From SVQP01 sp045658965 (lineage in GTDB: Bacteria > Bacillota > Clostridia > Oscillospirales > CAG-272), in contig JAZOVZ010000070.1 of NCBI GenBank assembly GCA_045658965.1, positions 1 to 52,361 on the forward strand: a stretch of 52,361 bases of DNA. Direction: 5' to 3'. The notes beneath the pieces are model-generated. The model searched no databases, was not told where the DNA came from, and worked only from the letters and a program-made list of their open reading frames with translations. The translations under genes were made by a program, and so were the position numbers. The stretch's first letter is position 1. Every line of letters starts with the position of its first letter. This document shows positions 1-8,046 of this stretch, piece after piece.

Positions 1-337
1 CGACGCTATCCGTGAGTGCAGAAGAAACGATTACCCATCCGTTATTGGCTTTGACACGCTTGACTATAGCGGTCAGCTTGGTGATCTTTCCATGAAATCT
101 TTTGAAATTATGTAACGGTGCAACAATGCGCCAAAACACGACAAAGATCAGCCCGGCACCGATCAAGGGGATTGCGATATGCGTATAACGAATGCACATG
201 TACACAGCCAAAGCTAAAACCGGTAAGCTCCAAAGCAGCCACTTGCCAAAAATGCGAAGCATTCGTTCTCTGCGGTATTTTTTTAATGCAGGATACGCCT
301 CAAGGGCGCGCCTTTTTGCACATTTGTACGAGTTCAT
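1..337 (-). CDS. Small membrane protein, 3' end outside the window
   Basis: The frame is open for 112 codons and runs off the left edge, so the C-terminus is missing. The start is ATG at 335-337 with AGGAG (341-349) upstream. The N-terminal ~30 residues are rich in Lys and Arg (KCAKRRALEAYPALKKYRRERM). Two hydrophobic segments follow (about residues 31-48 and 53-72) and then a basic soluble tail. I do not recognise the family. It has its own strong promoter just upstream (368-397), so it is probably a separate transcription unit from the MutS-like gene on the same strand. A role at the membrane is all that can be inferred. Confidence 0.7.
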   Translation of the reverse strand, partial: MNSYKCAKRRALEAYPALKKYRRERMLRIFGKWLLWSLPVLALAVYMCIRYTHIAIPLIGAGLIFVVFWRIVAPLHNFKRFHGKITKLTAIVKRVKANNGWVIVSSALTDSV

Positions 338-367
338 TTGCGGACTCCTGATAAGTTGTATACAATA

Positions 368-397
368 ATTATATATATAATATATATATATTGTCAA
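368..397 (-). promoter_or_regulatory. Sigma-A promoter of the truncated membrane protein gene
   Basis: On the minus strand, TTGACA (392-397) and TATAAT (368-373) are separated by 18 bp made of alternating A and T. Both hexamers match consensus exactly. The start of transcription should be near 361, about 24 nt before the ATG at 337. Confidence 0.75.
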
Positions 398-449
398 GAG
401 ATTTTTCAAAAAAGTAAAAAGTTGCTTTTTTGCTAAGAGAGGATGTGGA

Positions 450-1955
450 TTACTCGGCAAATAACCCGTATTTTTTTGCGATACTTTGCGCGTAACTGCC
501 GGAGTCTGCTTTGCCCTCGTGTACTGCAAAGGTTCGGTGTTCTCCGGTTGCTTGCGTATGCAAATATCCTACCTTTTCACCGCATTGCTCAATTTTAGGC
601 GCATCACAAAGCTCGTGATGGTGCGTGATAAATACACATGTTCCGCCGGCACGGCACAGCTCGTAGATAAAATTGGCAGCAATCGGTACCGCCTCGGAAG
701 CAGAGGTTGAGGTAAATGCCTCGTCGATCAGCGCAAGGCTTTTTTCTGTAAATTGCCCAAGCACCTCGGAGAGTGTGATGCACTCTTTTTCAAATCTTCC
801 TACCAAATTTGTGTTTGCTTGTTCCTCAACGGACACCTTGAAAATAGCGTCACAGATTGGTAACGATGCCTCTTTTGCGGGAATGGGCATACCAAGCTGA
901 AAATAATACTGCGCAACCGCGACAGAATTCAAAAATACGGTTTTTCCACCACTGTTTGGGCCTGACAAAATATAACAGCTTACGCCCGGTTCAAGAGTGA
1001 TCGTGTTAGGCACGATCTCGTCCTTTTGCTTGGCTTGACACAATCCGTCATCATACAGCGAAATGAAATGGATACTTCTGTCCTCGCTGATTTTGGGAAA
1101 ACAAAGGGGGATATTCTTGTCTTTGAAGATGCGAAGTCGTTTGACTGCTTCTACCGCAAATGCCAAGGATTCTGCCATTTCGTAATAGGCGGTCAGCTTT
1201 TTCTGTGCATATCGCAAGCAACGGCTGCTGCAATGCGCAAGCGAGCTGTTCATGACCTGCGACATTGCCCGCAGCAGGGCGAAATTGACTCTTTGGCTAT
1301 CCTGATATCCGAGCTTTTTATCCAAGGTTACAAGTGGGGCAAGGCAATGAAACTCGTCCTTTAGGAAATCCATGCGCAAAATGCGGTCGAGCAGATCACC
1401 GGATTTGTATTCCTCGCTGTTGATTGAAACCAATCCCGCCTCTTTGGGCTCTAAAACTGCATTGAGGTTGACACCGATTGTCACGCTGGAAACCGCGCGC
1501 AGCTTTTCTGCGTTTTTTTCATAAAATTGCGAGAGTCGCTTGTATTCGTCCGATGCCATGTCGCCATCCACAAGCGAAAACAAGGTTTTGATCGCGTCCG
1601 ATTTTACTGCTTTCATATGTGGAGCGAGAGAATCATGGATGAACTGCGACAGCTCTACGTAAACGGTTGGTACAAGGATATTGTGCATTTTCTGCTCACC
1701 GTCCTTTGCGCTCGGCTGCTCCTGCATCAAGGAGGCATATTCTTTTAACCGCTCGGAAAAGCTGCTCAGAAAACTTGATATTTCCTCAAATTTCAAAAGG
1801 TCGTGAAACAGAGATTGTCTGTAGCGCAGCGTTTCGGGATCGGTAGTGATGTATTTTTTTGCGCGGTCAAAAAAGCGATCCTTGGAAATGATCTCGGATC
1901 TGGCATCAAAATTCAAAACCGTCTGCTCTGAGCTGCTCAAAAACATAAAGTCCAT
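450..1955 (-). CDS. MutS-family ATPase (core plus ATPase domains, no mismatch-recognition domain)
   Basis: 501 residues. The Walker A motif GPNSGGKT lies at residues 332-339, and a Walker B/signature region (ALIDEAFTSTSASEA) and a switch-like FITHHHEL follow. These match the MutS ATPase domain. The upstream ~330 residues look like the helical lever/core. The N-terminal mismatch-recognition domain of MutS (normally ~850 aa) and the C-terminal Smr nuclease of MutS2 are both absent, so this is one of the short MutS-like proteins of unclear role rather than a canonical repair MutS. The start is the ATG at 1953-1955, preceded by GGAGG (1960-1964); a longer frame upstream has no such site. It overlaps the end of the upstream gene by 19 nt, which suggests translational coupling. 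Confidence 0.85.
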   Translation of the reverse strand: MDFMFLSSSEQTVLNFDARSEIISKDRFFDRAKKYITTDPETLRYRQSLFHDLLKFEEISSFLSSFSERLKEYASLMQEQPSAKDGEQKMHNILVPTVYVELSQFIHDSLAPHMKAVKSDAIKTLFSLVDGDMASDEYKRLSQFYEKNAEKLRAVSSVTIGVNLNAVLEPKEAGLVSINSEEYKSGDLLDRILRMDFLKDEFHCLAPLVTLDKKLGYQDSQRVNFALLRAMSQVMNSSLAHCSSRCLRYAQKKLTAYYEMAESLAFAVEAVKRLRIFKDKNIPLCFPKISEDRSIHFISLYDDGLCQAKQKDEIVPNTITLEPGVSCYILSGPNSGGKTVFLNSVAVAQYYFQLGMPIPAKEASLPICDAIFKVSVEEQANTNLVGRFEKECITLSEVLGQFTEKSLALIDEAFTSTSASEAVPIAANFIYELCRAGGTCVFITHHHELCDAPKIEQCGEKVGYLHTQATGEHRTFAVHEGKADSGSYAQSIAKKYGLFAE

Positions 1956-2272
1956 ATAACCTCCAACAATTTTAACAGAATGCCGGTCATTACTCTGAGT
2001 ACCAGTAAAGCGGATGTGTGGAAGATGGCATACGCACCTTTGGAAATGCTGCATGCCCTCCAATAGCGATACAGATCAACCAGATAAACCGCATACAAAA
2101 TCAAAGAGGGAAGCCCCACCATGGCAAAAAAGACGGTGTTGGGGATCATGAACACCACGAAAAACAGCACCCAAAAGGGAAACACCGTGCGCAATAACAA
2201 CCTTTTGGATATAAAAATAGAATAAGTTTCACCGGCTGCCAACATTCTGATATACAACCTATATTCACTCAT
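1937..2272 (-). CDS. Small integral membrane protein of unknown function
   Basis: 111 residues. Long hydrophobic stretches at about residues 28-47 and 50-68, and a third less clear one near 88-108, suggest two or three membrane helices. I do not recognise the family. Its 3' end overlaps the start of the MutS-like gene, and the gene upstream ends 35 nt away, so it belongs to the MerR-led minus-strand cluster. No strong Shine-Dalgarno sequence precedes the ATG (only TAGG), so translation may depend on the upstream gene. Confidence 0.6.
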   Translation of the reverse strand: MSEYRLYIRMLAAGETYSIFISKRLLLRTVFPFWVLFFVVFMIPNTVFFAMVGLPSLILYAVYLVDLYRYWRACSISKGAYAIFHTSALLVLRVMTGILLKLLEVIWTLCF

Positions 2273-2307
2273 AACATGTACCTACAAGACTTGGGAAGAA
2301 TTGTGAA

Positions 2308-2700
2308 TTATAATTCCCGAAATTTCTTTTCAGACATCAAATTTATACATGATGGATCAAAATTTCTCACTGAACGAAATATCCCATCGTCCAATCCTTC
2401 GATTTTTCCGGGCTTTCCTTTAATCACAAATAAGGTTACGTATTCTTTGTTGACCGCTACGGGAATACTGTCTATCACTTCACCCTCTCCGCGTGTATTA
2501 TTCAAAAGGCAAAGAAGAGGTATTTGCTCCCATACTACAGTGTTTTGCATACACCGAATAACAGATAACCTGTTTGCGCGTTTTTTGGTCATAATGACGC
2601 GATATGTCGTTCCTGCTTGTTCAAAAGTAACTGCTGTGGTTTGGGGAGCTTTCTCCGATTTTCTTTTGTTCACTGAATAAGCTTTGTAAAGATTGTTCAT
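2308..2700 (-). CDS. Hypothetical soluble protein
   Basis: 130 residues, no signal peptide or membrane segment visible. The N-terminus is basic and the central part alternates short beta-like strands (TYRVIMTK, YVTLFVIKG). The ATG follows a good GGAGG with a 5-nt gap, so the gene is probably real. I do not recognise a family. It lies between the MerR-type regulator and the small membrane protein, all on the same strand. A 6-bp dyad upstream (2753-2769) could be an operator for it. Confidence 0.55.
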   Translation of the reverse strand: MNNLYKAYSVNKRKSEKAPQTTAVTFEQAGTTYRVIMTKKRANRLSVIRCMQNTVVWEQIPLLCLLNNTRGEGEVIDSIPVAVNKEYVTLFVIKGKPGKIEGLDDGIFRSVRNFDPSCINLMSEKKFREL

Positions 2701-2752
2701 AACGCCTCCGTTTTTTGAAATTCTATTTCGCTTTTCTGTAGGATTGCTATAT

Positions 2753-2769
2753 TGACATATACCATGTCA
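2753..2769. promoter_or_regulatory. Short dyad upstream of the 130-aa gene
   Basis: TGACAT-ATACC-ATGTCA is a perfect 6-bp inverted repeat with a 5-bp centre. It lies between the MerR gene and the 130-aa gene, about 55 nt before the latter's start. Its placement fits an operator, but no matched -35/-10 pair could be placed over it. Confidence 0.3.
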
Positions 2770-2826
2770 TATCGTTATTTTTGGGGCTTATTTATATGAC
2801 AAGAAAAGTCGCAAAAAGGTTGGCAA

Positions 2827-3927
2827 TTACGGCGATTTTCTTTTTAATACGTAATAATAGGGAACTTGTCCCAAATAAACGTATTCATTATATTTATGCT
2901 CCATGATCAAATAATCCGTACCTTGCTCGGTGTGTATCTGATAATGATGCACGAGCTCGTGTAGTTGATCTATAATCATGCCGGCAGAGTAGTTCAATTG
3001 AACTTGCACATCTCCGCAGTGACGTGTTTGAATGCATATCCCACGATTGAAGAACTGCATGTTCACAAGCCAGAATCCACCTGTGCAATGCCTTTGATCG
3101 ACGCGAAAATCAGACGGATGATTGACAAGATCGACGGTTTCCCATTCGCCAATCAAGCGATCATCGGCAACGAACGGCACGTCCACGTTATCGCGAGCTG
3201 CGTGCGTTTCGCGCTCGGAGTATCTCCGTGTGTTTTCCTGTTTGTAAATACGAATAGAACTTTGCTCCGAATGATGGATGAACATATCGACCATCCATTC
3301 GATCTCCATATATGTTGCTTGACCGATATGATATACGCGGTACGGATTTGGCACAACTACGTTAAATCCAGGGAGGACATAGTATAAATAATCTTTACTC
3401 CAAAAAAACACCCACGTTTGGCATCCGCCCGGCAAGAAATATAGATGTTCGTGCTTCACTTCTTTTTTGATCAAGTTGTGTTCATCGTAAGAGCTTTCGC
3501 GCTTTTCCGCATCTCCGCAATATACCCATTTTCCAATGACTTGCGGATCGTCCTCAAACGGCATAGTCAAGATTTCTTTGATCAAAGGAATTGCCTTAGG
3601 CTGTACGTTTCCGCAATTCTCATCAATTTGATTGACTTGAACGTTCTTTTGGCGAATAATTCTTGTGATTGCAAGCTTTTTCTCTGCATATATCTGACAC
3701 TGCTGCGCGGGGGTGCAGGCAAGGAAATGCTTGATCTCGTCAAGAGAGAAGTCTAACTGCTTGAGCTGCTCGATGAGCTGAAAGGTTTTGATCTTATCGG
3801 GATGATAGTAGCGGTAGCCCGTTGCATCGTCCACGCGGTCGGGGCACAGCACACCGATCTGATCGTAGTAGCGCAGCGTTTGTACGTTTACACCGCATTT
3901 CTTGGCAAATTCTCCGATTTTCAGCAT
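2827..3927 (-). CDS. MerR-family regulator with a duplicated C-terminal ligand-type domain
   Basis: 366 residues. Residues 1-70 are a clear MerR winged-helix domain (start LKIGEFAKKCGVNVQTLRYY, then GYRYYHPDKIKTFQLI). A helical linker (71-120) should form the dimer coiled coil. The remaining ~245 residues hold two similar modules, about 123-240 and 251-366. Each opens with PF-x2-D-D-x2-IG-x-W and carries a FLPGG/W or GGFW turn followed by beta-rich sequence; the second ends in YVYLGQVPYYYVLKR. This resembles a lipocalin-like beta-barrel and differs from the GyrI-like domain of BmrR. The start has AGGAG upstream. A MerR-type 19-bp promoter (3968-3998) faces the gene, so autoregulation and ligand sensing are likely. 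The ligand is unknown. Confidence 0.85.
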   Translation of the reverse strand: MLKIGEFAKKCGVNVQTLRYYDQIGVLCPDRVDDATGYRYYHPDKIKTFQLIEQLKQLDFSLDEIKHFLACTPAQQCQIYAEKKLAITRIIRQKNVQVNQIDENCGNVQPKAIPLIKEILTMPFEDDPQVIGKWVYCGDAEKRESSYDEHNLIKKEVKHEHLYFLPGGCQTWVFFWSKDYLYYVLPGFNVVVPNPYRVYHIGQATYMEIEWMVDMFIHHSEQSSIRIYKQENTRRYSERETHAARDNVDVPFVADDRLIGEWETVDLVNHPSDFRVDQRHCTGGFWLVNMQFFNRGICIQTRHCGDVQVQLNYSAGMIIDQLHELVHHYQIHTEQGTDYLIMEHKYNEYVYLGQVPYYYVLKRKSP

Positions 3928-3967
3928 TTTTGTCTCCTGTGTGTTTAATTTCTTTCATTCTATCATG

Positions 3968-3998
3968 ATTATAACATTATAGTCAACTATAGAGTCAA
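3968..3998 (-). promoter_or_regulatory. MerR-type promoter with 19-bp spacer and central dyad
   Basis: On the minus strand, TTGACT (3993-3998) and TATAAT (3968-3973) are 19 bp apart. That is the elongated spacing known for promoters that MerR proteins untwist. The spacer holds a perfect dyad, TATAGT-CA-ACTATA on the plus strand (3978-3991). The promoter faces the MerR gene, so the protein very probably binds here and controls its own cluster. Confidence 0.85.
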
Positions 3999-4036
3999 GG
4001 GCTTTTTTGGAAATTTATTGATTTTTAGTTTTTGGT

Positions 4037-4105
4037 GCGGACAGTCGAGGACGCCTGTCCCTACGAAATGATGCGCTGTAGGGACAGGCGTCCTCGACTG
4101 TCCGC
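4037..4105. repeat. Perfect 28-bp inverted repeat (dispersed family A)
   Basis: Arms at 4037-4064 and 4078-4105 are exact reverse complements around a 13-bp centre. The unit begins GTAGGGACAGGCGTCC and ends GACTGTCCGC. Single units of the same sequence recur at 8784-8810 and 9604-9630, in opposite orientations. The copy here lies between the divergent MerR and response-regulator promoters. It could act as a bidirectional hairpin, but it has no T-run. Confidence 0.9.
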
Positions 4106-4167
4106 TGTTTTAATATGGTTGGCATAAATTTCACCTTTGAAAATGTTAACTAAATTTGAAAAAACTC

Positions 4168-4196
4168 TTTACAAATATGTGAATTTGTGATACAAT
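4168..4196 (+). promoter_or_regulatory. Promoter upstream of the two-component operon
   Basis: TTTACA (4168-4173) and TACAAT (4191-4196) are separated by 17 bp. This would give a leader of about 150 nt before the response regulator. A second -10-like TATAAT (4283-4288), preceded by an inverted repeat TCACAC/GTGTGA (4258-4282), may mark a regulated proximal promoter. Confidence 0.6.
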
Positions 4197-4352
4197 TATT
4201 AACGCCAAGAAAAAAACAGCGATTTTGCATAAATTTCCGACAAAATTCATTCAAAAATCACACAAAAAAAGAAAAAGTGTGATATAATGATAGTGTAAAA
4301 CCAAAACGCTGCAAGAAATATTTGACTAAAGATAAAAAGGAGGATCCAAACT

Positions 4353-5045
4353 ATGATGGATACCAAAATTCTTGTCGTAGACGACGACAGCAACATCAGC
4401 GAATTACTTAAGGTATACTTTACCAACGAGGGCTATGAGGTTAAGACTGCATCCGACGGTGTAGAGGGCATCAGCTTCTTTAAGATGTACGAGCCCGACA
4501 TCGTGCTCTTGGACATTATGCTGCCCAAAAAGGACGGCTGGCAGGTTTGCCGCGAGATCCGCGAAATGTCCTCCAAGCCCATTATCATGATCACCGCAAA
4601 GGGTGAGGTATTTGATAAGGTGCTGGGTCTGGAGCTGGGCGCAGACGATTTCCTGGTTAAGCCCTTTGACATGAAGGAGCTTTCCGCACGCGTCAAGGCT
4701 GTGCTGCGCCGCTACCAGGCACACAACAATCAGGATGACGACGAGGTTGTCAAGTTTGAGAACATCGAGATCAGCCGTCAGAAGTACGAGCTCAAGCTCA
4801 AGGGCAAGAGCGTGGACATTCCCCCCAAGGAGCTGGAGCTGCTTTACTTCCTTGCCTCCAACTACAATCGCGTATTCACCCGCGATCAGCTGCTTGACAA
4901 GGTCTGGGGCTTTGACTACCTTGGTGACTCTCGCACGGTTGACGTGCACGTCAAGAGACTGCGCGAAAAGCTGGAGGGTGCTTCGGACAAGTGGATCCTC
5001 AAGACGGTTTGGGGCGTAGGCTACAAGTTCGAGCTGTTAGGCTGA
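4353..5045 (+). CDS. OmpR/PhoB-family response regulator
   Basis: 230 residues. The receiver domain (1-120) has the acidic pocket VVDDD near residue 10, phospho-acceptor Asp54 (VLLDIMLP), Thr81 and Lys103 (LVKPFD). The C-terminal winged helix (135-230) has the typical ELELLYFLASN and DSRTVDVHVKRLREK recognition region and ends in TVWGVGYKFE. AGGAGG (4338-4343) lies 9 nt before the first ATG. The cognate kinase starts 10 nt downstream, followed by an HtrA-like protease and an MgtC-like protein. That neighbourhood resembles an envelope-stress or WalRK/PhoPR-like system, but the signal cannot be read from the sequence. Confidence 0.95.
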   Translation: MMDTKILVVDDDSNISELLKVYFTNEGYEVKTASDGVEGISFFKMYEPDIVLLDIMLPKKDGWQVCREIREMSSKPIIMITAKGEVFDKVLGLELGADDFLVKPFDMKELSARVKAVLRRYQAHNNQDDDEVVKFENIEISRQKYELKLKGKSVDIPPKELELLYFLASNYNRVFTRDQLLDKVWGFDYLGDSRTVDVHVKRLREKLEGASDKWILKTVWGVGYKFELLG

Positions 5046-5055
5046 GGCATTTTTC

Positions 5056-6519
5056 GTGTTTAAGAGTCTGTTTTTTAAGTATATCACGGCGTTTATGCTG
5101 ATCATTGTGGTCAGTTTTATGCTTCTGATCGTGATCATCGGTAATATCATCAACGGGTATTCCGAGCAGGTCAAGACCGAGCTGATCACCAATTCAGCCG
5201 CCGCTGCATATGCTTACGTGGACGGAAACTATCAAAACGATATGCCGTTTTCGCAATATATTGCCGAGAACGAGCATACCACCGCAGAAATTTTGCAGGC
5301 GATGACCGTCAATGCGGACGGCATTACCATACTGATCGCAGATGCTGACGGCACGCTGCTTATGGGACGCGGTGTGGAACAGCAGCTTTTCGAGGTGGGG
5401 CAGGTATTGCCGCTTGCCGATATGCAAGAGGTGTTGGCAGGGCAGGCTGTGCAGGGAACAGATACCTTTGCGGGTACGCTTTCGCAGCCGCACGTGGTGC
5501 ATGCATACCCCTTGCTGGATGATGAGGGCGTGTACGGTGTGCTGCTTGTTTGTGCGGATTCCTCGGATTGGATGGATCTGCGCGATTCCACCGTCCAGGT
5601 CATCATGGCTGCCAGCCTTTGGGTCATGCTGGCGGCACTGATCGCGTTTTATTTCATCACCGAGCGCATTATCACGCCGCTCAAAGAAATGAGTCACGCT
5701 GCCAAGAGCTTTGCGGCAGGAAGATTCGACGTGCGCGTACCGGTGCACGGCAACGACGAGGTAGCCGAGCTTGCAACCGCGATGAACAATATGGCGCAAT
5801 CCTTGGAGGCACTGGACAAAATGCGTACCTCGTTTATGGCGAACGTATCGCACGATCTGCGCACGCCCATGACTACCATATCCGGCTTTATCGACAGCAT
5901 CTTAGAGGGGGCGATCCCCGCAGAGCAGCAGAGCTATTACCTTGGTATTGTGTCCGAAGAGGTGAAAAGACTCTCGCGTCTGGTCACGCAGCTGCTGGAT
6001 CTGTCGCGTATTCAGGCGGGCGACCGCAAATTCGTGTCCGCTCCGTTTGACGTTTGTGAGGTTTCGCGCCTGATTCTGATCTCGTTTGAGCAAAAGATCG
6101 ACGCCAAACGCTTGGAAGTGGAATTTGAATGCGATGACGAGAATATGTACGTGCTCGCAGACCGCGATGCGATGTATCAGATCGTGTATAATCTGGTGGA
6201 CAATGCGGTAAAATTCTCAAGAGAGCGCGGTGTGCTGCGCATTCGTCTTGACCGTATCAAAAAGGGTCAGAAGATTCGCGTGCGCATCTATAACGAGGGG
6301 CAGGGCATTGCCGCGGAGGATCTGCCGTACGTATTTGAACGCTTTTATAAGAGCGATAAGAGCCGCGGCCTTGATAAAAAGGGCGTTGGCTTGGGGCTTT
6401 ATATTGCCAAAACCATTATTGAAGCCCATCATGAGAGTATTTCGGTTGACAGCGTAGCAGGAGAGTGGTGTGAATTCACCTTTACGCTGCCCGAGGTAAG
6501 TGCTCCCGAAAAGGAATGA
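5056..6519 (+). CDS. Membrane sensor histidine kinase
   Basis: 487 residues starting at GTG, with GAGG 8 nt upstream. A membrane helix (about 8-30) is followed by an extracytoplasmic sensor domain (31-175), a second helix (about 178-200) and a HAMP linker. The HisKA box is FMANVSHDLRTPMTT with phospho-accepting His266. The ATPase domain has the N box (YNLVDNAVKFS), G1 (NEGQGI) and G2 (GLDKKGVGLGLYIAKTI). This is a complete class I kinase. It must phosphorylate the adjacent response regulator. It ends 15 nt before the protease gene, so the three are likely co-transcribed. Confidence 0.95.
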   Translation: MFKSLFFKYITAFMLIIVVSFMLLIVIIGNIINGYSEQVKTELITNSAAAAYAYVDGNYQNDMPFSQYIAENEHTTAEILQAMTVNADGITILIADADGTLLMGRGVEQQLFEVGQVLPLADMQEVLAGQAVQGTDTFAGTLSQPHVVHAYPLLDDEGVYGVLLVCADSSDWMDLRDSTVQVIMAASLWVMLAALIAFYFITERIITPLKEMSHAAKSFAAGRFDVRVPVHGNDEVAELATAMNNMAQSLEALDKMRTSFMANVSHDLRTPMTTISGFIDSILEGAIPAEQQSYYLGIVSEEVKRLSRLVTQLLDLSRIQAGDRKFVSAPFDVCEVSRLILISFEQKIDAKRLEVEFECDDENMYVLADRDAMYQIVYNLVDNAVKFSRERGVLRIRLDRIKKGQKIRVRIYNEGQGIAAEDLPYVFERFYKSDKSRGLDKKGVGLGLYIAKTIIEAHHESISVDSVAGEWCEFTFTLPEVSAPEKE

Positions 6520-6534
6520 GAGGGGGAGAAGACA

Positions 6535-8022
6535 TTGGAAGAAAAACGTGAACAGGCTCCGGATCAAGAGCCGGAGCAACCGATAGAGCAAGAACAAATG
6601 ACAAGCGAGACACAAGAGCAGCCTGCCCAAACGCCTTTGGATGATTCTGCAAAGGAAACTGCGCAGGAGTACCAAGACGATTTGGACAAACAGCCCGATA
6701 TGGAGCATGTGCCCCAAGAGGCAAAGCAGATCTTTGATGCCGATCGGGCACAAAAACAGGCAGCCGCGCAAAAGCAGGATGAGTCGTATACCTACAAATG
6801 GAGCTACGAAGAGCAGCGCGCGGCGGATATGAAAACAAAATTTGCCAAGCGTGCGCACGTGCGCGGTGTGTGGATCTACGCACTGACCATGACGGTGGTG
6901 TTCGTTTTGTGCTTTACGCTGCTGCTGGGTGTATTGCTTGTGGATATTTTCCTGCCGGATAATAACGGCGACACCATGCAGGGCGGCTTGGCGGGTGACG
7001 TAACCGTTGTTGGCGGCGGAGACGAGCAGACGATTGAGCTCAGTGCCCTTGAGTCGGTGCGCAACTATACCGTAGTGATCGCCGCCAGAGGCTCCGAAGG
7101 CGTCAGCACGGGTACGGGCTTTGTGCTGACTCAGGATGGCTATATTGCCACCAATTATCACGTGATTGAGGATATGCAGACCATCACGGTCAAGTTTTAC
7201 AACGGTCAGTCGGCAATTGCCGAGGTGATCGGGTATTCCGCGATCGATGATATTGCCGTGATCAAGGTCAACGCAAGCGGTCTTTACTGCGCAAAGCTTG
7301 GCAGCTCTGCTGCGGTCAAGGATGCACAGAACGTGTACGCCGTGGGTACGCCTGCGGGCGAGGAATACGCATGGAGCGTGACAAAGGGTATCGTGTCCTA
7401 TGCGCAAAGAGAGGTCAAGATCTACGATGATGAAGGCATTCTCGAAAAGAAAATGAAGCTGATTCAGACCGACACTCCCGTTAACCCCGGTAACTCGGGC
7501 GGACCCTTGGTCAATGCAAACGGTGAGGTGCTTGGCATTATCACGCTCAAGCTCGCAGGGCAATATGAAAACATGGGCTTTGCCATTCCGATCGACGGTG
7601 CAATGGTGCTGATCAACAATATTATCCGGACGGGTGAGCCCGGAGATTCTCCGATCACATCCAAGCGTCCCTTGATCGGTATCGTGGGCGTTGGCGTTGA
7701 AGCAGGGAAATATTATATCAGTATTCCCGGTGAGAACAGAATTCAGGAGATCACTCCGGAAGAAGCTATTGCAAACCCCGGCGTTGCTTTCTATGCGTCC
7801 CATACCGGTATTTGGGTACAGAGCACCACGCCCGGGCTGGATGCGGCAAATAAGCTGCAGCCCGACGATATCATCGTCATGGCGGACGGACGGGAGCTCG
7901 CCACCATTTACGACCTCATGGACGTCATCAACAGCCACAACGGCGGTGAAACGGTGCAGCTGACCTACTATCGTAAAGGCATTGCCAATGTCGTGGACGT
8001 GGAGCTTGGCTACGCAGAATAA
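6535..8022 (+). CDS. Membrane-anchored HtrA/DegP-like serine protease with PDZ domain
   Basis: 495 residues from a TTG start with GGGGGAG upstream. The first ~110 residues are Glu/Gln-rich, low-complexity and cytoplasmic. One membrane helix follows (about 112-140). The trypsin-like domain carries the full triad: His209 (TNYHVIED), Asp239 (IDDIAVIKV) and Ser321 (NPGNSGGPL). A C-terminal PDZ domain (about 400-490) includes LQPDDIIVMADG. Family members degrade or refold damaged exported proteins outside the membrane. Its place right after a two-component system suggests control by it, as for several Gram-positive HtrA proteins. The unusually long acidic cytoplasmic tail is the odd feature. Confidence 0.93.
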   Translation: MEEKREQAPDQEPEQPIEQEQMTSETQEQPAQTPLDDSAKETAQEYQDDLDKQPDMEHVPQEAKQIFDADRAQKQAAAQKQDESYTYKWSYEEQRAADMKTKFAKRAHVRGVWIYALTMTVVFVLCFTLLLGVLLVDIFLPDNNGDTMQGGLAGDVTVVGGGDEQTIELSALESVRNYTVVIAARGSEGVSTGTGFVLTQDGYIATNYHVIEDMQTITVKFYNGQSAIAEVIGYSAIDDIAVIKVNASGLYCAKLGSSAAVKDAQNVYAVGTPAGEEYAWSVTKGIVSYAQREVKIYDDEGILEKKMKLIQTDTPVNPGNSGGPLVNANGEVLGIITLKLAGQYENMGFAIPIDGAMVLINNIIRTGEPGDSPITSKRPLIGIVGVGVEAGKYYISIPGENRIQEITPEEAIANPGVAFYASHTGIWVQSTTPGLDAANKLQPDDIIVMADGRELATIYDLMDVINSHNGGETVQLTYYRKGIANVVDVELGYAE

Positions 8023-8046
8023 TACTATTTTTCAAAGGAGACAGAT

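Noticed and set aside
118..351. Open frame of 77 codons on the plus strand at the left edge
   Set aside because: It is antisense to the better supported minus-strand membrane protein, which has a consensus promoter and ribosome site.
6217..7938. 573-codon open frame antisense to the kinase/protease genes
   Set aside because: The opposite strand carries unmistakable histidine kinase and HtrA motifs; the antisense frame reads as low-complexity His/Arg/Leu sequence with no motif.
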